From assembly GCA_021737275.1 (NCBI GenBank), contig JAIPEE010000010.1, forward strand, positions 1-64,000: DNA of 64,000 nucleotides, read 5' to 3'. The notes under the pieces are model-generated. The model saw only the letters and a program-made list of their open reading frames with translations, had not been told where the DNA came from and did no database searches. The stretch is from Desulfobacterales bacterium. GTDB lineage: Bacteria > Desulfobacterota > Desulfobacteria > Desulfobacterales > JAIPEE01. Positions 1 to 9,074 of the stretch are shown piece by piece. Each line of letters opens with the position of its first letter. The stretch's first letter is position 1. Made by a program: the position numbers and the translations under genes.

Positions 1-133
1 GACCTCAAGGGCAACTTACCCTGACGATGAGCGCAAATAAAGCAGTTCGAAAAGATCTTCTTCATTTTCTCGACGTGTTGCAAAAAGCAGCATGATATAC
101 TGAGAAAAAAGTTAAAATTTTATGCAACATTAG
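1..133. other. left edge, short remnant reading frames
   Basis: No complete gene is visible. One frame is open from the window edge to a TGA at 93-95 and would give the last about 30 residues of a protein ending LLHFLDVLQKAA. Another frame, 96-172, gives a short piece containing KFYATLGFTE, which resembles the start of a glyoxalase-fold or GNAT-like protein but stops at once. The short overlapping pieces suggest worn gene ends rather than a functional gene. No product is assigned. Confidence 0.25.
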
Positions 134-631
134 GGTTTACTGAAAGCGGGACCGGCCAATATTGGATTTTATGAATATGGCAGCATATCAAATAATATTG
201 ATATTGAAAAAATTAAAAAAGAAATTCATGATACGTCAAGGTTAAGATGCTGCTTTGATGATAAAAAAAAGCTAAAAAAAGTTCTTAAAAATATCAAATC
301 AAAAGATTTCGGTCTTTCCATAACTATTAGCGGTAACATAAGTGAAATATTAAAAATGACAGAGGAGTTAGATATAAAGCCTCATACAATTAACCTGTCA
401 TGTGGTATTTTTGGTAAAACGGACAAGTTGCCTGATACCAATCATTTGGAAATTTCAACAATGTGTGGCCATGGTATGATTGGTCATCGAATGACGAGTA
501 TGATCATAAAAAGATTAAAAAAAGATGAAATAAACCTTGACCAGGCAATCCGTACGATGAGTCGATTATGTACATGCGGTATTTTCAATCCCACTAGAGC
601 TCGCAAAATTCTGATAAGAGCTATTAAATAG
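134..631 (+). pseudogene. 5'-truncated gene for a Cys-motif protein of unknown function
   Basis: The frame is open from 134 (just after a TAG) to the stop at 631. The first ATG, at 356, lies well inside what looks like continuous coding sequence: the part before it contains AGPANIGFYEYGS and DIEKIKKEI. The C-terminal part has a distinctive pattern, STMCGHGMIGHRM followed about 30 residues later by LCTCGIFNPTRA. Three closely set cysteines and a histidine suggest a metal or Fe-S site. I have an impression of similar C-termini in anaerobes but cannot name the family. No good start codon or ribosome binding site was found, so it is probably a decayed or 5'-truncated gene. A short functional protein starting at 356 is possible but less likely. 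Confidence 0.45.
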
Positions 632-642
632 CCTGATATGGT

Positions 643-942
643 CTAATCTTCATTTCTGAACCCGCTCAAATACTGCTCCCATTCCATCGGCAGTAATTGC
701 TTCTTTTTATTATTGCATTCCTTACAGCAGGGCACGACATTTCCTTTCGTACTTCTGCCGCCACGGGCAATAGGCACAATGTGATCCATGGTCAGCTCTT
801 TTGCCGGGGTGCTCTGTCCACAGTAGTGGCATTCACCTTTGGCGCATTTTCGTTTCCACCACTGGGATGTACGAAGATCGCGGGCTTTGTTACGCTCTTT
901 TTTTATCTGTTTTTCATCAAGGTCAAGTGCGAATGGTTTCAT
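643..942 (-). CDS. small HNH endonuclease
   Basis: This 99-residue protein contains the HNH nuclease core. A CHYC pair (residues about 38-41) is followed by MDHIVPIARGG with the catalytic DH, then the second half CCKECNNKKK. The two Cys pairs are the usual structural zinc site, and the Asn of ECNNKKK is the N of HNH. Such stand-alone HNH proteins cut DNA, but their cellular role is usually unknown. It starts at an ATG 17 bp after the ATP-grasp gene and is probably the last gene of the engB-era transcript. The length is normal for the small-HNH group, and it appears intact. The assignment to HNH is firm; the biological role is not. Confidence 0.85.
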   Translation of the reverse strand: MKPFALDLDEKQIKKERNKARDLRTSQWWKRKCAKGECHYCGQSTPAKELTMDHIVPIARGGRSTKGNVVPCCKECNNKKKQLLPMEWEQYLSGFRNED

Positions 943-959
943 AAATTAAAAGTAATTCC

Positions 960-1796
960 TTACTGGCGCGCAGCAAGCCATTTGTAAATTTCTTCTACCA
1001 GAATTTCATAGTATTTTTCAGAACCGCCCAAACCTTTTCTCCCAAAAAAGTAATTGATTTCCAAAAACAGGGGCGTTTTTTTCGGGTCATCTTCTGAAAA
1101 AATAAAATCAAAACCGGCCAGATTAATGCCCGTTTTTTTACAGAAATCTTTTACGGATTCAATGGCCGCTTTTTGAAAATCCGGTTCACTGTCTCTGTCA
1201 ATTCTTGCACCGGTTCTTAGGTTTGCCGTAAAGATGTCATCTTTCGAATCGACTACGCGCCAGTATGAAAAAAACTGGTCACCAACAATGGTTACACGAA
1301 GATTTTTGTTGGAACAGGGAATATATTCCTGAATTATGAATCCCCTGTGGCCGGAGGCTTCAAATTGTCGCGCAACGGCCAGCATTTTACGAAACTTTAT
1401 TTCGGTGGGAACAAGAAATACACCTTCACCTTCACCGCCCCAGTCAAATTTGAAAACAAAAGGCAGGTCAAAGGGGATTTTCAAAGAGGTACGACCGGAT
1501 TCCGTTTGGGGGGCATCAACTGAAGAAAATGGGATTGTTCGGGGGTGTGGAACGCCCATTTCTTCAAACAGATGTGCCTGCCCGATTTTCCAGGGATACT
1601 TGTATCGGGCATCATAATTGGGAAAAACATGCTCGCAGTTTTCACGGGCCATTTCATAAAGATCCTGCCTGCATCCCTGGGGGAGGATAACCGCATCGGC
1701 CTTTCTTATAGCTTCGAGATCATCTGCATTGGGCTCCCGGCCCGCACAGATAATATTTTGATCTGCTTCAAAGCAAGTATGAAATGATAAAACCAT
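960..1796 (-). CDS. ATP-grasp (RimK-like) ligase
   Basis: The protein is about 278 residues long and has ATP-grasp architecture. An N-terminal pre-ATP-grasp domain (about 1-75) is followed by the nucleotide-binding region LPFVFKFDWGGEGEGVFLV (about 110-130). The C-terminal part has FIIQEYIP and the metal-binding segment GFDFIFSEDD...FLEINYFFG. Enzymes of this family join a carboxylate to an amine or thiol using ATP; RimK members add glutamate to peptides or cofactors. The substrate cannot be read from the sequence. The ATG at 1796 shares its A with the era stop codon (TGATG), so it is translationally coupled to era. A TTG one codon upstream is also possible. Confidence 0.75.
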   Translation of the reverse strand: MVLSFHTCFEADQNIICAGREPNADDLEAIRKADAVILPQGCRQDLYEMARENCEHVFPNYDARYKYPWKIGQAHLFEEMGVPHPRTIPFSSVDAPQTESGRTSLKIPFDLPFVFKFDWGGEGEGVFLVPTEIKFRKMLAVARQFEASGHRGFIIQEYIPCSNKNLRVTIVGDQFFSYWRVVDSKDDIFTANLRTGARIDRDSEPDFQKAAIESVKDFCKKTGINLAGFDFIFSEDDPKKTPLFLEINYFFGRKGLGGSEKYYEILVEEIYKWLAARQ

Positions 1797-2701
1797 CAAT
1801 ATCCGAACCTTGTTAGAGCTTTAGTATCCTTACTCCAATTTTTCTGGACATGAACAAATAGTTTTAAGCATACCTTGTTGCCCAGCATCCGCTCAATTTC
1901 CATACGGGCATTTTGTCCGATCTGCTTCAACTTGGATCCCTTTTTGCCGATGATAATTCCCTTTTGAGAATCACGCTCAACATGAATGGTGGCCTGAATA
2001 TGAATGATGCCTTTTTTCGGTTTGTTTGAAAATGATTCTATACTGACCGCAACGGAATAGGGAATCTCCTGGCCTGTAAGTCGAAAAACCTTTTCCCTGA
2101 TCATCTCAGCCGCAATAAATTTTGCCGGTACATCTGTCATTGTATCATCCGGATAATATTGTGGTCCTTCGGAAAGTTCTTTTTCCATTTCTACAAGAAG
2201 CGTTTCAACACCATCGCCATGCTTTGCAGAAATCGGGACAATAGCTTTGAATGGATAAGCATCTTTCCACTTATTAATGATCTTAATGACTTCCGGTTTT
2301 TTTACAGCATCAATTTTATTGAGTGCCAGCACTACAGAGGGATTGTTTTTTTTCAATTCACTAATCATGTACTGCTCAGCTTCAGGTTCCGGGTTTGCAA
2401 TGTCGATGAGAATCAGTACCAGATCAACTTCGGTTAACGTGGAAAGGGCGACATTAACAATTCGGATATTGAGAGGTTGTGATGCCTTATGAACACCGGG
2501 CGTATCAATAAAAATAATTTGAGATGCCGGGCGGTGAACGACGCCTAAAATACGGTTTCTTGTGGTTTGAGGCTTTCTGGATGTAATGGAGATTTTCTCT
2601 CCAAGCATTCTGTTCAGCAGTGTCGATTTTCCGGCATTTGGTGCACCGGTTATGGCAACAAATCCGGATTTATATTCCGGGCTACTCTTTTTCGGCGTCA
2701 T
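1796..2701 (-). CDS. era: GTPase Era
   Basis: Era is an essential GTPase that binds 16S rRNA and helps assemble the 30S subunit. The protein has the G1 loop GAPNAGKST, the switch region [16 protein letters not shown]3 DTPGVHKA, G4 ALNKID and G5 [10 protein letters not shown]-terminal KH domain follows, with [18 protein letters not shown] chose the ATG at 2701, which gives 301 residues, the same as the E. coli protein. A TTG at 2728 would add nine residues and overlap engB further. The gene overlaps the end of engB by 20 bases and runs into the ATP-grasp gene through a TGATG junction. This is a tightly packed operon of two ribosome-assembly GTPases. Confidence 0.95.
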   Translation of the reverse strand: MTPKKSSPEYKSGFVAITGAPNAGKSTLLNRMLGEKISITSRKPQTTRNRILGVVHRPASQIIFIDTPGVHKASQPLNIRIVNVALSTLTEVDLVLILIDIANPEPEAEQYMISELKKNNPSVVLALNKIDAVKKPEVIKIINKWKDAYPFKAIVPISAKHGDGVETLLVEMEKELSEGPQYYPDDTMTDVPAKFIAAEMIREKVFRLTGQEIPYSVAVSIESFSNKPKKGIIHIQATIHVERDSQKGIIIGKKGSKLKQIGQNARMEIERMLGNKVCLKLFVHVQKNWSKDTKALTRFGY

Positions 2702-3290
2702 TTTGATTAATGTCCAATGTGGTTTCAATTTTATTCCAAACCTGATTTAGTCCCAGTCTGGATTTTGATGAAAAGATCAGAAGCTCGTTTTTATCAATGA
2801 GCAGGGTTTCTGCAATTTTTGTTATCTGTTTTTTCTGTTTCATTTTTGAAAGCTTGTCGGCTTTGGTGACCACCAGAATACAGGGGATCTTGTATATTTT
2901 CAGCCAGTTTATAAAACTTAGCTCTTCCTCTTTCGGGGTCCGTCGGATATCCAGAATAAGAATTACACCCGTGAGCGTTTCCCGTTTTGACAGATACGTT
3001 TCTATCATCGGGCCCCACTCTTTTCGAACTTTCTCCGGCACTTTGGCATAACCATAACCCGGCAGATCAACAAAAGAAAAGGTTTTATTGATATCAAAAA
3101 AATTAACCAGCTGGGTTCGACCTGGCGTATTACTGGTTTTTACCAGTCGTTTCCGGTTAACAAGTGTATTAATCAGTGATGATTTTCCCACATTGGAGCG
3201 TCCGGCAAATGCAATTTCAGGAAGTTCGGCCGGGGGATATTGGGATGGCTTTGTCGCACTTGTTACAAATTCAGCAGATTTTACAATCAT
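2682..3290 (-). CDS. engB: ribosome biogenesis GTPase EngB/YsxC
   Basis: This 202-residue TRAFAC GTPase is required for 50S subunit assembly. Visible motifs are G1 GRSNVGKSS, the switch segment [16 protein letters not shown] typical of YsxC/EngB, G3 [10 protein letters not shown] and G4 VTKADK. Length and motif spacing are normal for the family. The ATG at 3290 overlaps the stop of the preceding aminotransferase gene by four bases, and the 3' end overlaps era. Together with era this makes a compact ribosome-assembly unit. Confidence 0.95.
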   Translation of the reverse strand: MIVKSAEFVTSATKPSQYPPAELPEIAFAGRSNVGKSSLINTLVNRKRLVKTSNTPGRTQLVNFFDINKTFSFVDLPGYGYAKVPEKVRKEWGPMIETYLSKRETLTGVILILDIRRTPKEEELSFINWLKIYKIPCILVVTKADKLSKMKQKKQITKIAETLLIDKNELLIFSSKSRLGLNQVWNKIETTLDINQNDAEKE

Positions 3291-4447
3291 AAAAGTTCTC
3301 GATTAATTATTTCTTTGTTCGCCAGATAGGCTTCGAGCCGGTTCATGCCTTCTTTAATATTTTCCAGGGAGTTGGCATATGAAAAGCGTATATAGCCTTC
3401 GGAATTCTGTCCGAAATCAATGCCGGGTGTAACCCCTACGCCGGCTTTTTCAAGAATATCAAATGCAAGATGGTATGAATCTTTTGAAATATGGCTCATA
3501 TTTACAAAAACATACATAGCGCCGGTTGGTTCCACTGTAATACTGAACCCCATGTCTCTTAAACGGCTGATCAGATATTTACGGCGTTCATTATAGATGC
3601 GGTTCATTTTCGCCACATCCTCACCGGCTTTTTTCAGAGCAGCAATACCGGCTAACTGCGATGCGGCATTTGCAGATATAAAAAAGTTTTGCTGCAGAAT
3701 CTGCATGGGCCGAATATATGCTTCCGGTGCAATGACGTATCCCAGTCTGAATCCGGTCATGGCATAAAGTTTTGAAAATCCGTTAAAAACGAATGCGTTA
3801 TCAGTATATTCCAGAATGGAATGAGCCATACCCTCATATACAAGCCCGTGATAAATTTCATCGGAAACAATCATCGGAGAAAGCCGTGCAATCTTTTTCA
3901 TTCTCTCTTCAGAAAGCAGGGTGCCTGTCGGGTTAGATGGTGAATTGATTAAAATGGCACGCGTTTTTTCTGTTATCTTTTCCTGTATGGCAGCCGTACG
4001 GTATTGAAAACCATCATCTTCAAAAACCGGAACCATCACCGGTATGGCGTCCAGATATTTTATAAAATTGGGATAGCAGGCATAGTGCGGATCGGAAATG
4101 ATCACCTCATCGCTTTTTTCAAGCAGGGCGGAAAAGGCCAGCAGCATGGCCGGAGATGTGCCGGATGTGACGAGCACCTGTCCGGGAGAAATACTGACAT
4201 TGTAAGTATTTTTATAAAACTCGCAGATCGCTTCCCGAAGTTCAATAATCCCCAGGCTGTGTGTGTAGTGCGTGTAGCCATCCTTTAATGCCTTGTCTGC
4301 TGCATCCGTGATGCATGACGGTGTATCAAAGTCCGGTTCGCCAACTTCAAGGTGTATAATATGACGCCCCTGGCGCTCCAGTTCATGCGCTTTTTCAAGG
4401 ATATCCATTACCAGAAATGAGGAAAGATCTTTTATACGAGTGGTCAT
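3287..4447 (-). CDS. class I/II PLP-dependent aminotransferase
   Basis: A fold-type I aminotransferase of about 386 residues. The Schiff-base lysine lies in [15 protein letters not shown] (about residue 233), followed by the conserved Arg-Gly pair. INSPSNPTG and [10 protein letters not shown] carry the PLP-contacting Asn, Asp and Tyr, and IRFSYANS holds the substrate-carboxylate Arg. It resembles the AspC/alanine-type group that transfers amino groups between 2-oxo acids such as 2-oxoglutarate and pyruvate or oxaloacetate. The exact substrate is not clear. I chose the ATG at 4447; a TTG two codons upstream is an alternative. It is separated from hisG by a hairpin at 4471-4512, so it may start its own transcript. 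It overlaps engB by four bases. Confidence 0.85.
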   Translation of the reverse strand: MTTRIKDLSSFLVMDILEKAHELERQGRHIIHLEVGEPDFDTPSCITDAADKALKDGYTHYTHSLGIIELREAICEFYKNTYNVSISPGQVLVTSGTSPAMLLAFSALLEKSDEVIISDPHYACYPNFIKYLDAIPVMVPVFEDDGFQYRTAAIQEKITEKTRAILINSPSNPTGTLLSEERMKKIARLSPMIVSDEIYHGLVYEGMAHSILEYTDNAFVFNGFSKLYAMTGFRLGYVIAPEAYIRPMQILQQNFFISANAASQLAGIAALKKAGEDVAKMNRIYNERRKYLISRLRDMGFSITVEPTGAMYVFVNMSHISKDSYHLAFDILEKAGVGVTPGIDFGQNSEGYIRFSYANSLENIKEGMNRLEAYLANKEIINRELL

Positions 4448-4470
4448 TATCAAAATCTTTTAAATAAGAA

Positions 4471-4512
4471 GGCCTTTAAAAAATGGAAAATTTATTCAAT
4501 TTTTCAAAGGCC
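4471..4512 (-). terminator. hairpin downstream of hisG
   Basis: GGCCTTT at 4471-4477 pairs with AAAGGCC at 4506-4512. The stem continues inward for six more pairs after one mismatch. Read on the minus strand it follows the hisG stop and precedes TTCTTATTT, a weak U-rich tail, so it probably ends or attenuates hisI-hisG transcription before the aminotransferase gene. Confidence 0.5.
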
Positions 4513-4550
4513 CCGATGCTTTAATTAAAAAAAATATTTCGTTTTTATAA

Positions 4551-5426
4551 TTAAATAACTTTATTCAGCGGATATTCAATTATACCTTCTGCGCCATTTT
4601 TAAGCAACTCAGGAATTAAATCCCTTGTAGCATTGCCGTTGGCAACTGTTTCAACAGAAAACCATGTTGACTGATACAGTGGTGCCACGGTTGGTGCATT
4701 CAGGCTCGGGAGCAGTTTAACAATATTCTCCAGTTTGTCTTCGGGTACATTCATCTTGAGGCCAACCAGCTTGTCACCACGGAGTGCACCTTTGAGCAGC
4801 AAGGCAATCTGTTCAATTTTTTCACGTTTGGCGGGGTTATTCCATGCATCTTTGTTTGCAATAAGCTGGGTGTTGGTCTGCATCAGTTCATGAATAATCC
4901 GGAGACCGTGGGCCTTGATGGTGCTGCCTGTTTCAGTAACCTCAACAATGGCATCAGCCAGACCTGAAACAACCTTTGCTTCAGTGGCACCCCAGGAAAA
5001 TTCAACACTGATATCGATGTTTTTTTCTGCAAAATACCGTTTTGTAAACCCAACAAGTTCTGTTGCAATTTTTTTGCCCTGAAGATCTTCAAGACTTTTT
5101 ATGTCAGAATCGTAAGCGACAGCCAGCACCCACTTGGCCGGTCTGGCACTGACCTTGGAGTATACAAGGTTGGTTACAACATGAATATCCGATTCATTTT
5201 CTGCAATCCAGTCTTTGCCCGTCAGGCCGGCATCCAGGGTGCCGTTTTCAACATAACGGGACATCTCCTGGGCACGGCAGACCGCACAATCAATTTCCTC
5301 ATCATCAATTTCAGGGAAATAGCTTCGGCCGTTAACATTAATTTTCCACCCGGATTTTGCAAAAAGGGCAATGGTAGCGTTCTGAAGGCTGCCCTTTGGA
5401 ACACCGAGCTTTAACTGATCAATCAT
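4551..5426 (-). CDS. hisG: ATP phosphoribosyltransferase, long form
   Basis: HisG performs the first step of histidine synthesis, joining ATP and PRPP to give phosphoribosyl-ATP. At 291 residues this is the long (HisG-L) form with its own C-terminal regulatory domain, so no HisZ is needed. The N-terminal [10 protein letters not shown] is the family signature. The PRPP-binding segment is [16 protein letters not shown] (about 165-180). The C-terminal ACT-like region about 215-291 includes [13 protein letters not shown], which normally binds histidine for feedback inhibition. The ATG overlaps the end of hisI by four bases. Only these two histidine genes are present here; the rest of the pathway must lie elsewhere. 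Confidence 0.95.
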   Translation of the reverse strand: MIDQLKLGVPKGSLQNATIALFAKSGWKINVNGRSYFPEIDDEEIDCAVCRAQEMSRYVENGTLDAGLTGKDWIAENESDIHVVTNLVYSKVSARPAKWVLAVAYDSDIKSLEDLQGKKIATELVGFTKRYFAEKNIDISVEFSWGATEAKVVSGLADAIVEVTETGSTIKAHGLRIIHELMQTNTQLIANKDAWNNPAKREKIEQIALLLKGALRGDKLVGLKMNVPEDKLENIVKLLPSLNAPTVAPLYQSTWFSVETVANGNATRDLIPELLKNGAEGIIEYPLNKVI

Positions 5427-5800
5427 TTTTTATATACCTCCTTGGGGTCAAACAACGGTTTGCCCACAATCTTAACTTCACCATCTTCTATACACTTGTA
5501 AAAACAGCTTTTATGTCCGGTATGGCAGGCTGCGCCACCGATCTGTTCAATTTTCAGCAGTATGGTGTCATCGTCACAATCTATACGAATTTCCTTAACA
5601 ATCTGAACATTTCCGGATGTTTCACCTTTAATCCATAACGTTTGTCTGGACCTGCTGAAATATGTGGCTTTGCCGCTTGAAAGGGTATGTTCCCAAGCTT
5701 CCTTGTTCATATAGGCCAGCATCAAGACTTCGCCGGTTTCGAAATCCTGTGCGATAGTCGGAATAAGCCCGCCTGCTTTTTCAAAATCAATATTTACCAT
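5423..5800 (-). CDS. hisI: phosphoribosyl-AMP cyclohydrolase
   Basis: HisI opens the purine ring of phosphoribosyl-AMP, the third step of histidine synthesis. The 125-residue protein is the single-domain cyclohydrolase without a fused HisE. Visible landmarks are [11 protein letters not shown], the signature [22 protein letters not shown] with the Mg-binding Asp cluster, and [12 protein letters not shown] with the zinc-ligand cysteines. It overlaps hisG by four bases and is the first gene of this pair. A candidate promoter lies about 115 bases upstream. Confidence 0.95.
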   Translation of the reverse strand: MVNIDFEKAGGLIPTIAQDFETGEVLMLAYMNKEAWEHTLSSGKATYFSRSRQTLWIKGETSGNVQIVKEIRIDCDDDTILLKIEQIGGAACHTGHKSCFYKCIEDGEVKIVGKPLFDPKEVYKK

Positions 5801-6164
5801 AATACGTACCTGTCACCTGATATTATTTGTAATAATGGGCCTGCCGGATAAACTTGACAAAATTTTTACATACATTGTAAACACGCCATATTACAACAAG
5901 AAAATTTTTCTGTTTATATGATAAGTTGCACTTTGTCAAATTTTAATCTTTTAAAGGCATCCCCAAGTTTAACTCACTGAAGGCAGATCATCAGCCATAT
6001 TTCCTGATTGAAAAACACCGTCGTTGAAAAGGCAAGGCTTATCTTGCAGAATCAGGATATATTTGATAATTATTAAAAATTTGATATTGATAAAATATTT
6101 ATCAGGTATATGACCGAACCGGAAAACACCTTTTAAATAAACATGAAACAATCGGGAAAACTTA
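5801..6164. other. divergent intergenic region hisI / pbp1A
   Basis: This 364-base AT-rich spacer separates two divergent genes. It holds a candidate minus-strand promoter (5913-5939). A nested inverted repeat lies on the side of the penicillin-binding protein gene: CCTGATT and AATCAGG flank GCAAG-GCTTAT-CTTGC, roughly 6002-6054. A TTACA-N5-TGTAA dyad lies at 5866-5880. No convincing gene is seen; the open frame on the minus strand here has no homology I recognise. Confidence 0.5.
5913..5939 (-). promoter_or_regulatory. candidate sigma70 promoter for hisI-hisG
   Basis: On the minus strand TTGACA (5939-5934) is followed after 15 bases by TATAAA (5918-5913). The spacing is shorter than the usual 17. 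A weaker TAAACA sits at the right distance. The site lies about 115 bases upstream of the hisI ATG. Confidence 0.3.
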
Positions 6165-8573
6165 ATGGCAAACCAAAAAAAAAGTAAATCCGAAATAATG
6201 GAAAGCAGGGCCAAACAAAAGAAAAGAGGCCTTTTCAGCCGCCTTTTCAAAATATTCAGAATACTTTTATTGCTGATGATCCTCGTAGGCATTGTTGCAG
6301 GTGCGGGCCTTTATTATTATATCAGTGAAGATCTTCCGCTAATATCCTCCCTGAATGATTACCGCCCGCCGATTATTACAACCGTTTATTCAAGTGATAA
6401 CCGTAAGATTGCGGAATTTTATAAGGAGCGCCGCGTTGTTGTGGCGCTTTCAAAGATGCCCAAAATGCTTCTGGATGCATTTGTTTCCGCGGAAGATGCC
6501 CGTTTTTATGAGCATGGGGGTATTGATGTCTATAGTATCATACGTGCCTTTTTCAAAAACCTTGAGGCCGGAACAATTGTCCAGGGCGGCAGTACCATTA
6601 CACAGCAGGTTACAAAATCCTTTTTTTTGACTCCTGAAAGAAATTATTCCAGAAAAATCAAGGAGGCCATTCTTGCCTACAGAATTGATAAGACTTTTGC
6701 TAAAGATGAAATTCTATACCTTTATCTGAACCAGATTTATCTGGGGCATGGTGCATATGGCGTTCAGGCTGCCGCCCAAAATTATTTTGGAAAAGATATA
6801 GAGGATCTCAATCTGGCCGAGTGTGCAATGCTGGCCGGATTGCCGCAGGCGCCCAGCAATTATTCACCCTTCCGGTTTCCTGAACGGGCCAAGACCCGGC
6901 AGATTTATGTGTTAAACAGAATGGTCGCAGAAGGTCATATTACCAACACCCAGGCTACTGAAGCCATCGACATGAAGCTGGATATCAAACCAAGGAAAAA
7001 CTGGTATATTGAAAAAGTACCCTATTATACCGAACATATCCGGCGCTATCTTGAAAAGACATATGGTTCAAACATTCTTTATAAAGAGGGCCTGAAAGTT
7101 TATGCCGCAGTTGATATTGAAATGCAGCGGGCAGCACGGGAAGAGATTCAGACCGGGCTCTACAATCTGGATAAAAGGCAGGGATATCGGGGACCGTTAG
7201 AACACCTTGCACCGGAATCAATCGAAGCGTTTGTTCAAAAAGTACAAGAAGAGATTGAAATGCAGCCACTGGAAACAGGTCGGCGGATATCCGGTGTGGT
7301 TATCGGTGTAAATGATGAAGATAAAAAAGTTGATGTTCGTATAGGTAATGAACACGGTATTATTGATATTAAGGATATGAGATGGGCCAGAAAACCGAAT
7401 CCTGAGGTGGCCTATAACCAGATCAGGATAGAGCGCCCCGGACAGGTGCTTAAGGTTGGGGATGTTATTGAGGTTCTGGTGAAGAAAAAATTTGAAGCAT
7501 CAGACTCATGGCACCTTGCTCTGGAACAGACACCAAAGGTAGAATCGGCACTGCTCTGTATAGAATCTGAGACAGGCCAGGTAAAAGCCATGGTAGGTGG
7601 CCGGGATTTTATGACCAGTCAGTTCAACAGGGCCTATCAGTCAAGGCGCCAGCCTGGTTCAGCGTTCAAGCCCATTGTATATTCAGCGGCACTTGATAAA
7701 GGATATACACCGGCTACGGTGATAATTGATTCACCCATTGTTTTTCAAAACAGCAGTATGGATTTTACCTGGAAGCCGAAAAACTATGAAATGAAGTTTT
7801 ATGGCCCAACTCTTCTCCGCGAAGCACTGACAAAGTCACGCAATGTTGTTACTATTAAGATACTTCAGGATATCGGTATTGATTATGTTCTGGATTATTC
7901 AAAGAAAATGGGCATAAATTCTCCTTTAAGCCGCGATCTTTCAATTGCGCTCGGCTCATCAGGTATTTCGCTTCTGGAAATTGTCAACGCCTATTCGGTT
8001 TTTGCAAATTACGGCTATATGATTGAACCGGTATTTATTACAAGAATTGAAGATCGGGATGGAAATATAATTGAAGAGACCAATCCGGTCAGAAAAAAGG
8101 TGATTGATCAAAGTACGGCTTATATCATGACCAGTATGCTGGAAAGTGTTGTACAGAACGGGACAGGCCGTCGGGTCAAAGCGCTCAACCGTCCGGTGGC
8201 CGGTAAAACCGGAACAACAAACAATCTTTTTGATGCATGGTTTGTAGGCTACACACCAAGATATATTACCGGAACATGGGTTGGCTTTGATAATGAGGCA
8301 CCTCTCGGAAAATTTGAAACCGGTTCCCGTGCAGCCAGTCCGATCTGGCTGGGATTTATGAAACGGGTACTTGAAGATAAGCCGGTTCGTGTGTTCAAGG
8401 TGCCTGAAGGCGTTGTGTTTTCAAGAATCGATGCGGAAACAGGTCTGTTGCCCATCCCTGAATCTAAAAAGACTATTTTTGAGTGCTTTAAAGAGGGTAC
8501 TGTTCCCACAGAATATACGAAAAGCCCTGATGAGGTTACAGATTCGGATGATTTTTTTAAGAATGGACTTTAG
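6165..8573 (+). CDS. mrcA: class A penicillin-binding protein (PBP1A type)
   Basis: A bifunctional peptidoglycan synthase of 802 residues that polymerises glycan strands and cross-links peptides on the outer face of the inner membrane. A cytoplasmic basic tail is followed by one membrane segment (about 30-53). The GT51 transglycosylase domain shows EDARFYEHGG with the catalytic Glu, GGSTITQQVTK and AECAMLAGLPQAPS. After an inserted OB-like domain (about 330-445) the transpeptidase carries the active-site PGSAFKPI, the SRN motif in TKSRNVVT and the third motif GKTGTTN. All catalytic motifs are present and the length fits PBP1A. It stands alone on the plus strand. Confidence 0.93.
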   Translation: MANQKKSKSEIMESRAKQKKRGLFSRLFKIFRILLLLMILVGIVAGAGLYYYISEDLPLISSLNDYRPPIITTVYSSDNRKIAEFYKERRVVVALSKMPKMLLDAFVSAEDARFYEHGGIDVYSIIRAFFKNLEAGTIVQGGSTITQQVTKSFFLTPERNYSRKIKEAILAYRIDKTFAKDEILYLYLNQIYLGHGAYGVQAAAQNYFGKDIEDLNLAECAMLAGLPQAPSNYSPFRFPERAKTRQIYVLNRMVAEGHITNTQATEAIDMKLDIKPRKNWYIEKVPYYTEHIRRYLEKTYGSNILYKEGLKVYAAVDIEMQRAAREEIQTGLYNLDKRQGYRGPLEHLAPESIEAFVQKVQEEIEMQPLETGRRISGVVIGVNDEDKKVDVRIGNEHGIIDIKDMRWARKPNPEVAYNQIRIERPGQVLKVGDVIEVLVKKKFEASDSWHLALEQTPKVESALLCIESETGQVKAMVGGRDFMTSQFNRAYQSRRQPGSAFKPIVYSAALDKGYTPATVIIDSPIVFQNSSMDFTWKPKNYEMKFYGPTLLREALTKSRNVVTIKILQDIGIDYVLDYSKKMGINSPLSRDLSIALGSSGISLLEIVNAYSVFANYGYMIEPVFITRIEDRDGNIIEETNPVRKKVIDQSTAYIMTSMLESVVQNGTGRRVKALNRPVAGKTGTTNNLFDAWFVGYTPRYITGTWVGFDNEAPLGKFETGSRAASPIWLGFMKRVLEDKPVRVFKVPEGVVFSRIDAETGLLPIPESKKTIFECFKEGTVPTEYTKSPDEVTDSDDFFKNGL

Positions 8574-8869
8574 AAAGAGTTCAGCTTAAGCGTATTCAAA
8601 AGTGCAAAAGTGAATATATGGTTTGTCAATAAAACTCTCCCTGCAAGCGGAGGGGGAGGCCATTGTATACCCTCAGGCCACTTAAGTGTATAGCCTTATT
8701 ATAATCTTCAAGGATTGGGAGACTATTTCCTACGGCCTTGCCCATCTTGGCATCACCCCATAACAGTCAAAAATTCAAATAAACTTTTATTTCACGAAAG
8801 ATGTTATGAACATCATCTTTCAAGAGACTTAAACTGATATAAAGCTTTAGAGGTTTGTTGTAATCATAG
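8574..8869. other. intergenic region with an unrecognised minus-strand fragment
   Basis: No complete gene is seen between the penicillin-binding protein and the transposase remnant. The minus strand has an open stretch of about 46 codons (about 8768 down to 8629), including GDAKMGKAVGNSLPILED and ending at a TGA. It has a coding look but no start, and I do not recognise it. A small GAAAGATG/CATCTTTC hairpin lies near 8795-8822. The area reads as worn mobile-element debris. Confidence 0.35.
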
Positions 8870-9046
8870 GGTCGATTTGAAGCAAAATATCTCCAGAACT
8901 ATCTGGACGAATATGTCTTTAGTTTTAATCGACGTAAATCCTAAAATGTTGGAATGAAGTTTATGCGCATTGTTCAGCTGGCGGTAAAGGCCACCACAAT
9001 AAACTGGAAAAAGATACAATGGGATATCGATGTCCCATTGTATTAA
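8870..9046 (+). pseudogene. IS1595-like transposase C-terminal remnant
   Basis: The frame starting near 8873 encodes LQNYLDEYVFSFNRRKS. This closely matches the conserved C-terminal LxxYLDEFxxRFNRR segment of IS1595-family (ISXO2-like) transposases. A TAA follows at 8942-8944. The same frame then continues with MKFMRIVQLAVKATTI, corresponding to the usual last stretch after the FNRR motif, and ends at 9046. The N-terminal DDE part is missing, so this is a dead fragment. The family assignment rests on a short motif from memory. Confidence 0.55.
9006..9043 (-). terminator. rho-independent terminator of the M20 peptidase gene
   Basis: A perfect 11-bp inverted repeat (ATACAATGGGA ... TCCCATTGTAT, 9014-9043) with an 8-base loop lies just after the M20 stop. 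On the minus strand it is followed by CTTTTTCC. It overlaps the end of the transposase remnant read on the other strand. Confidence 0.75.
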
Positions 9047-9074
9047 TTTTAAATTCATAATTGTAAAGCTAAAT

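Noticed and set aside
697-987. plus-strand frame opposite the HNH gene
   Set aside because: It is the antisense shadow of a well-supported HNH nuclease gene.
5866-5880. TTACATACATTGTAA as another box of the glnD type
   Set aside because: The spacer is five rather than four bases and no sigma54 promoter lies nearby. AT-rich chance is likely.
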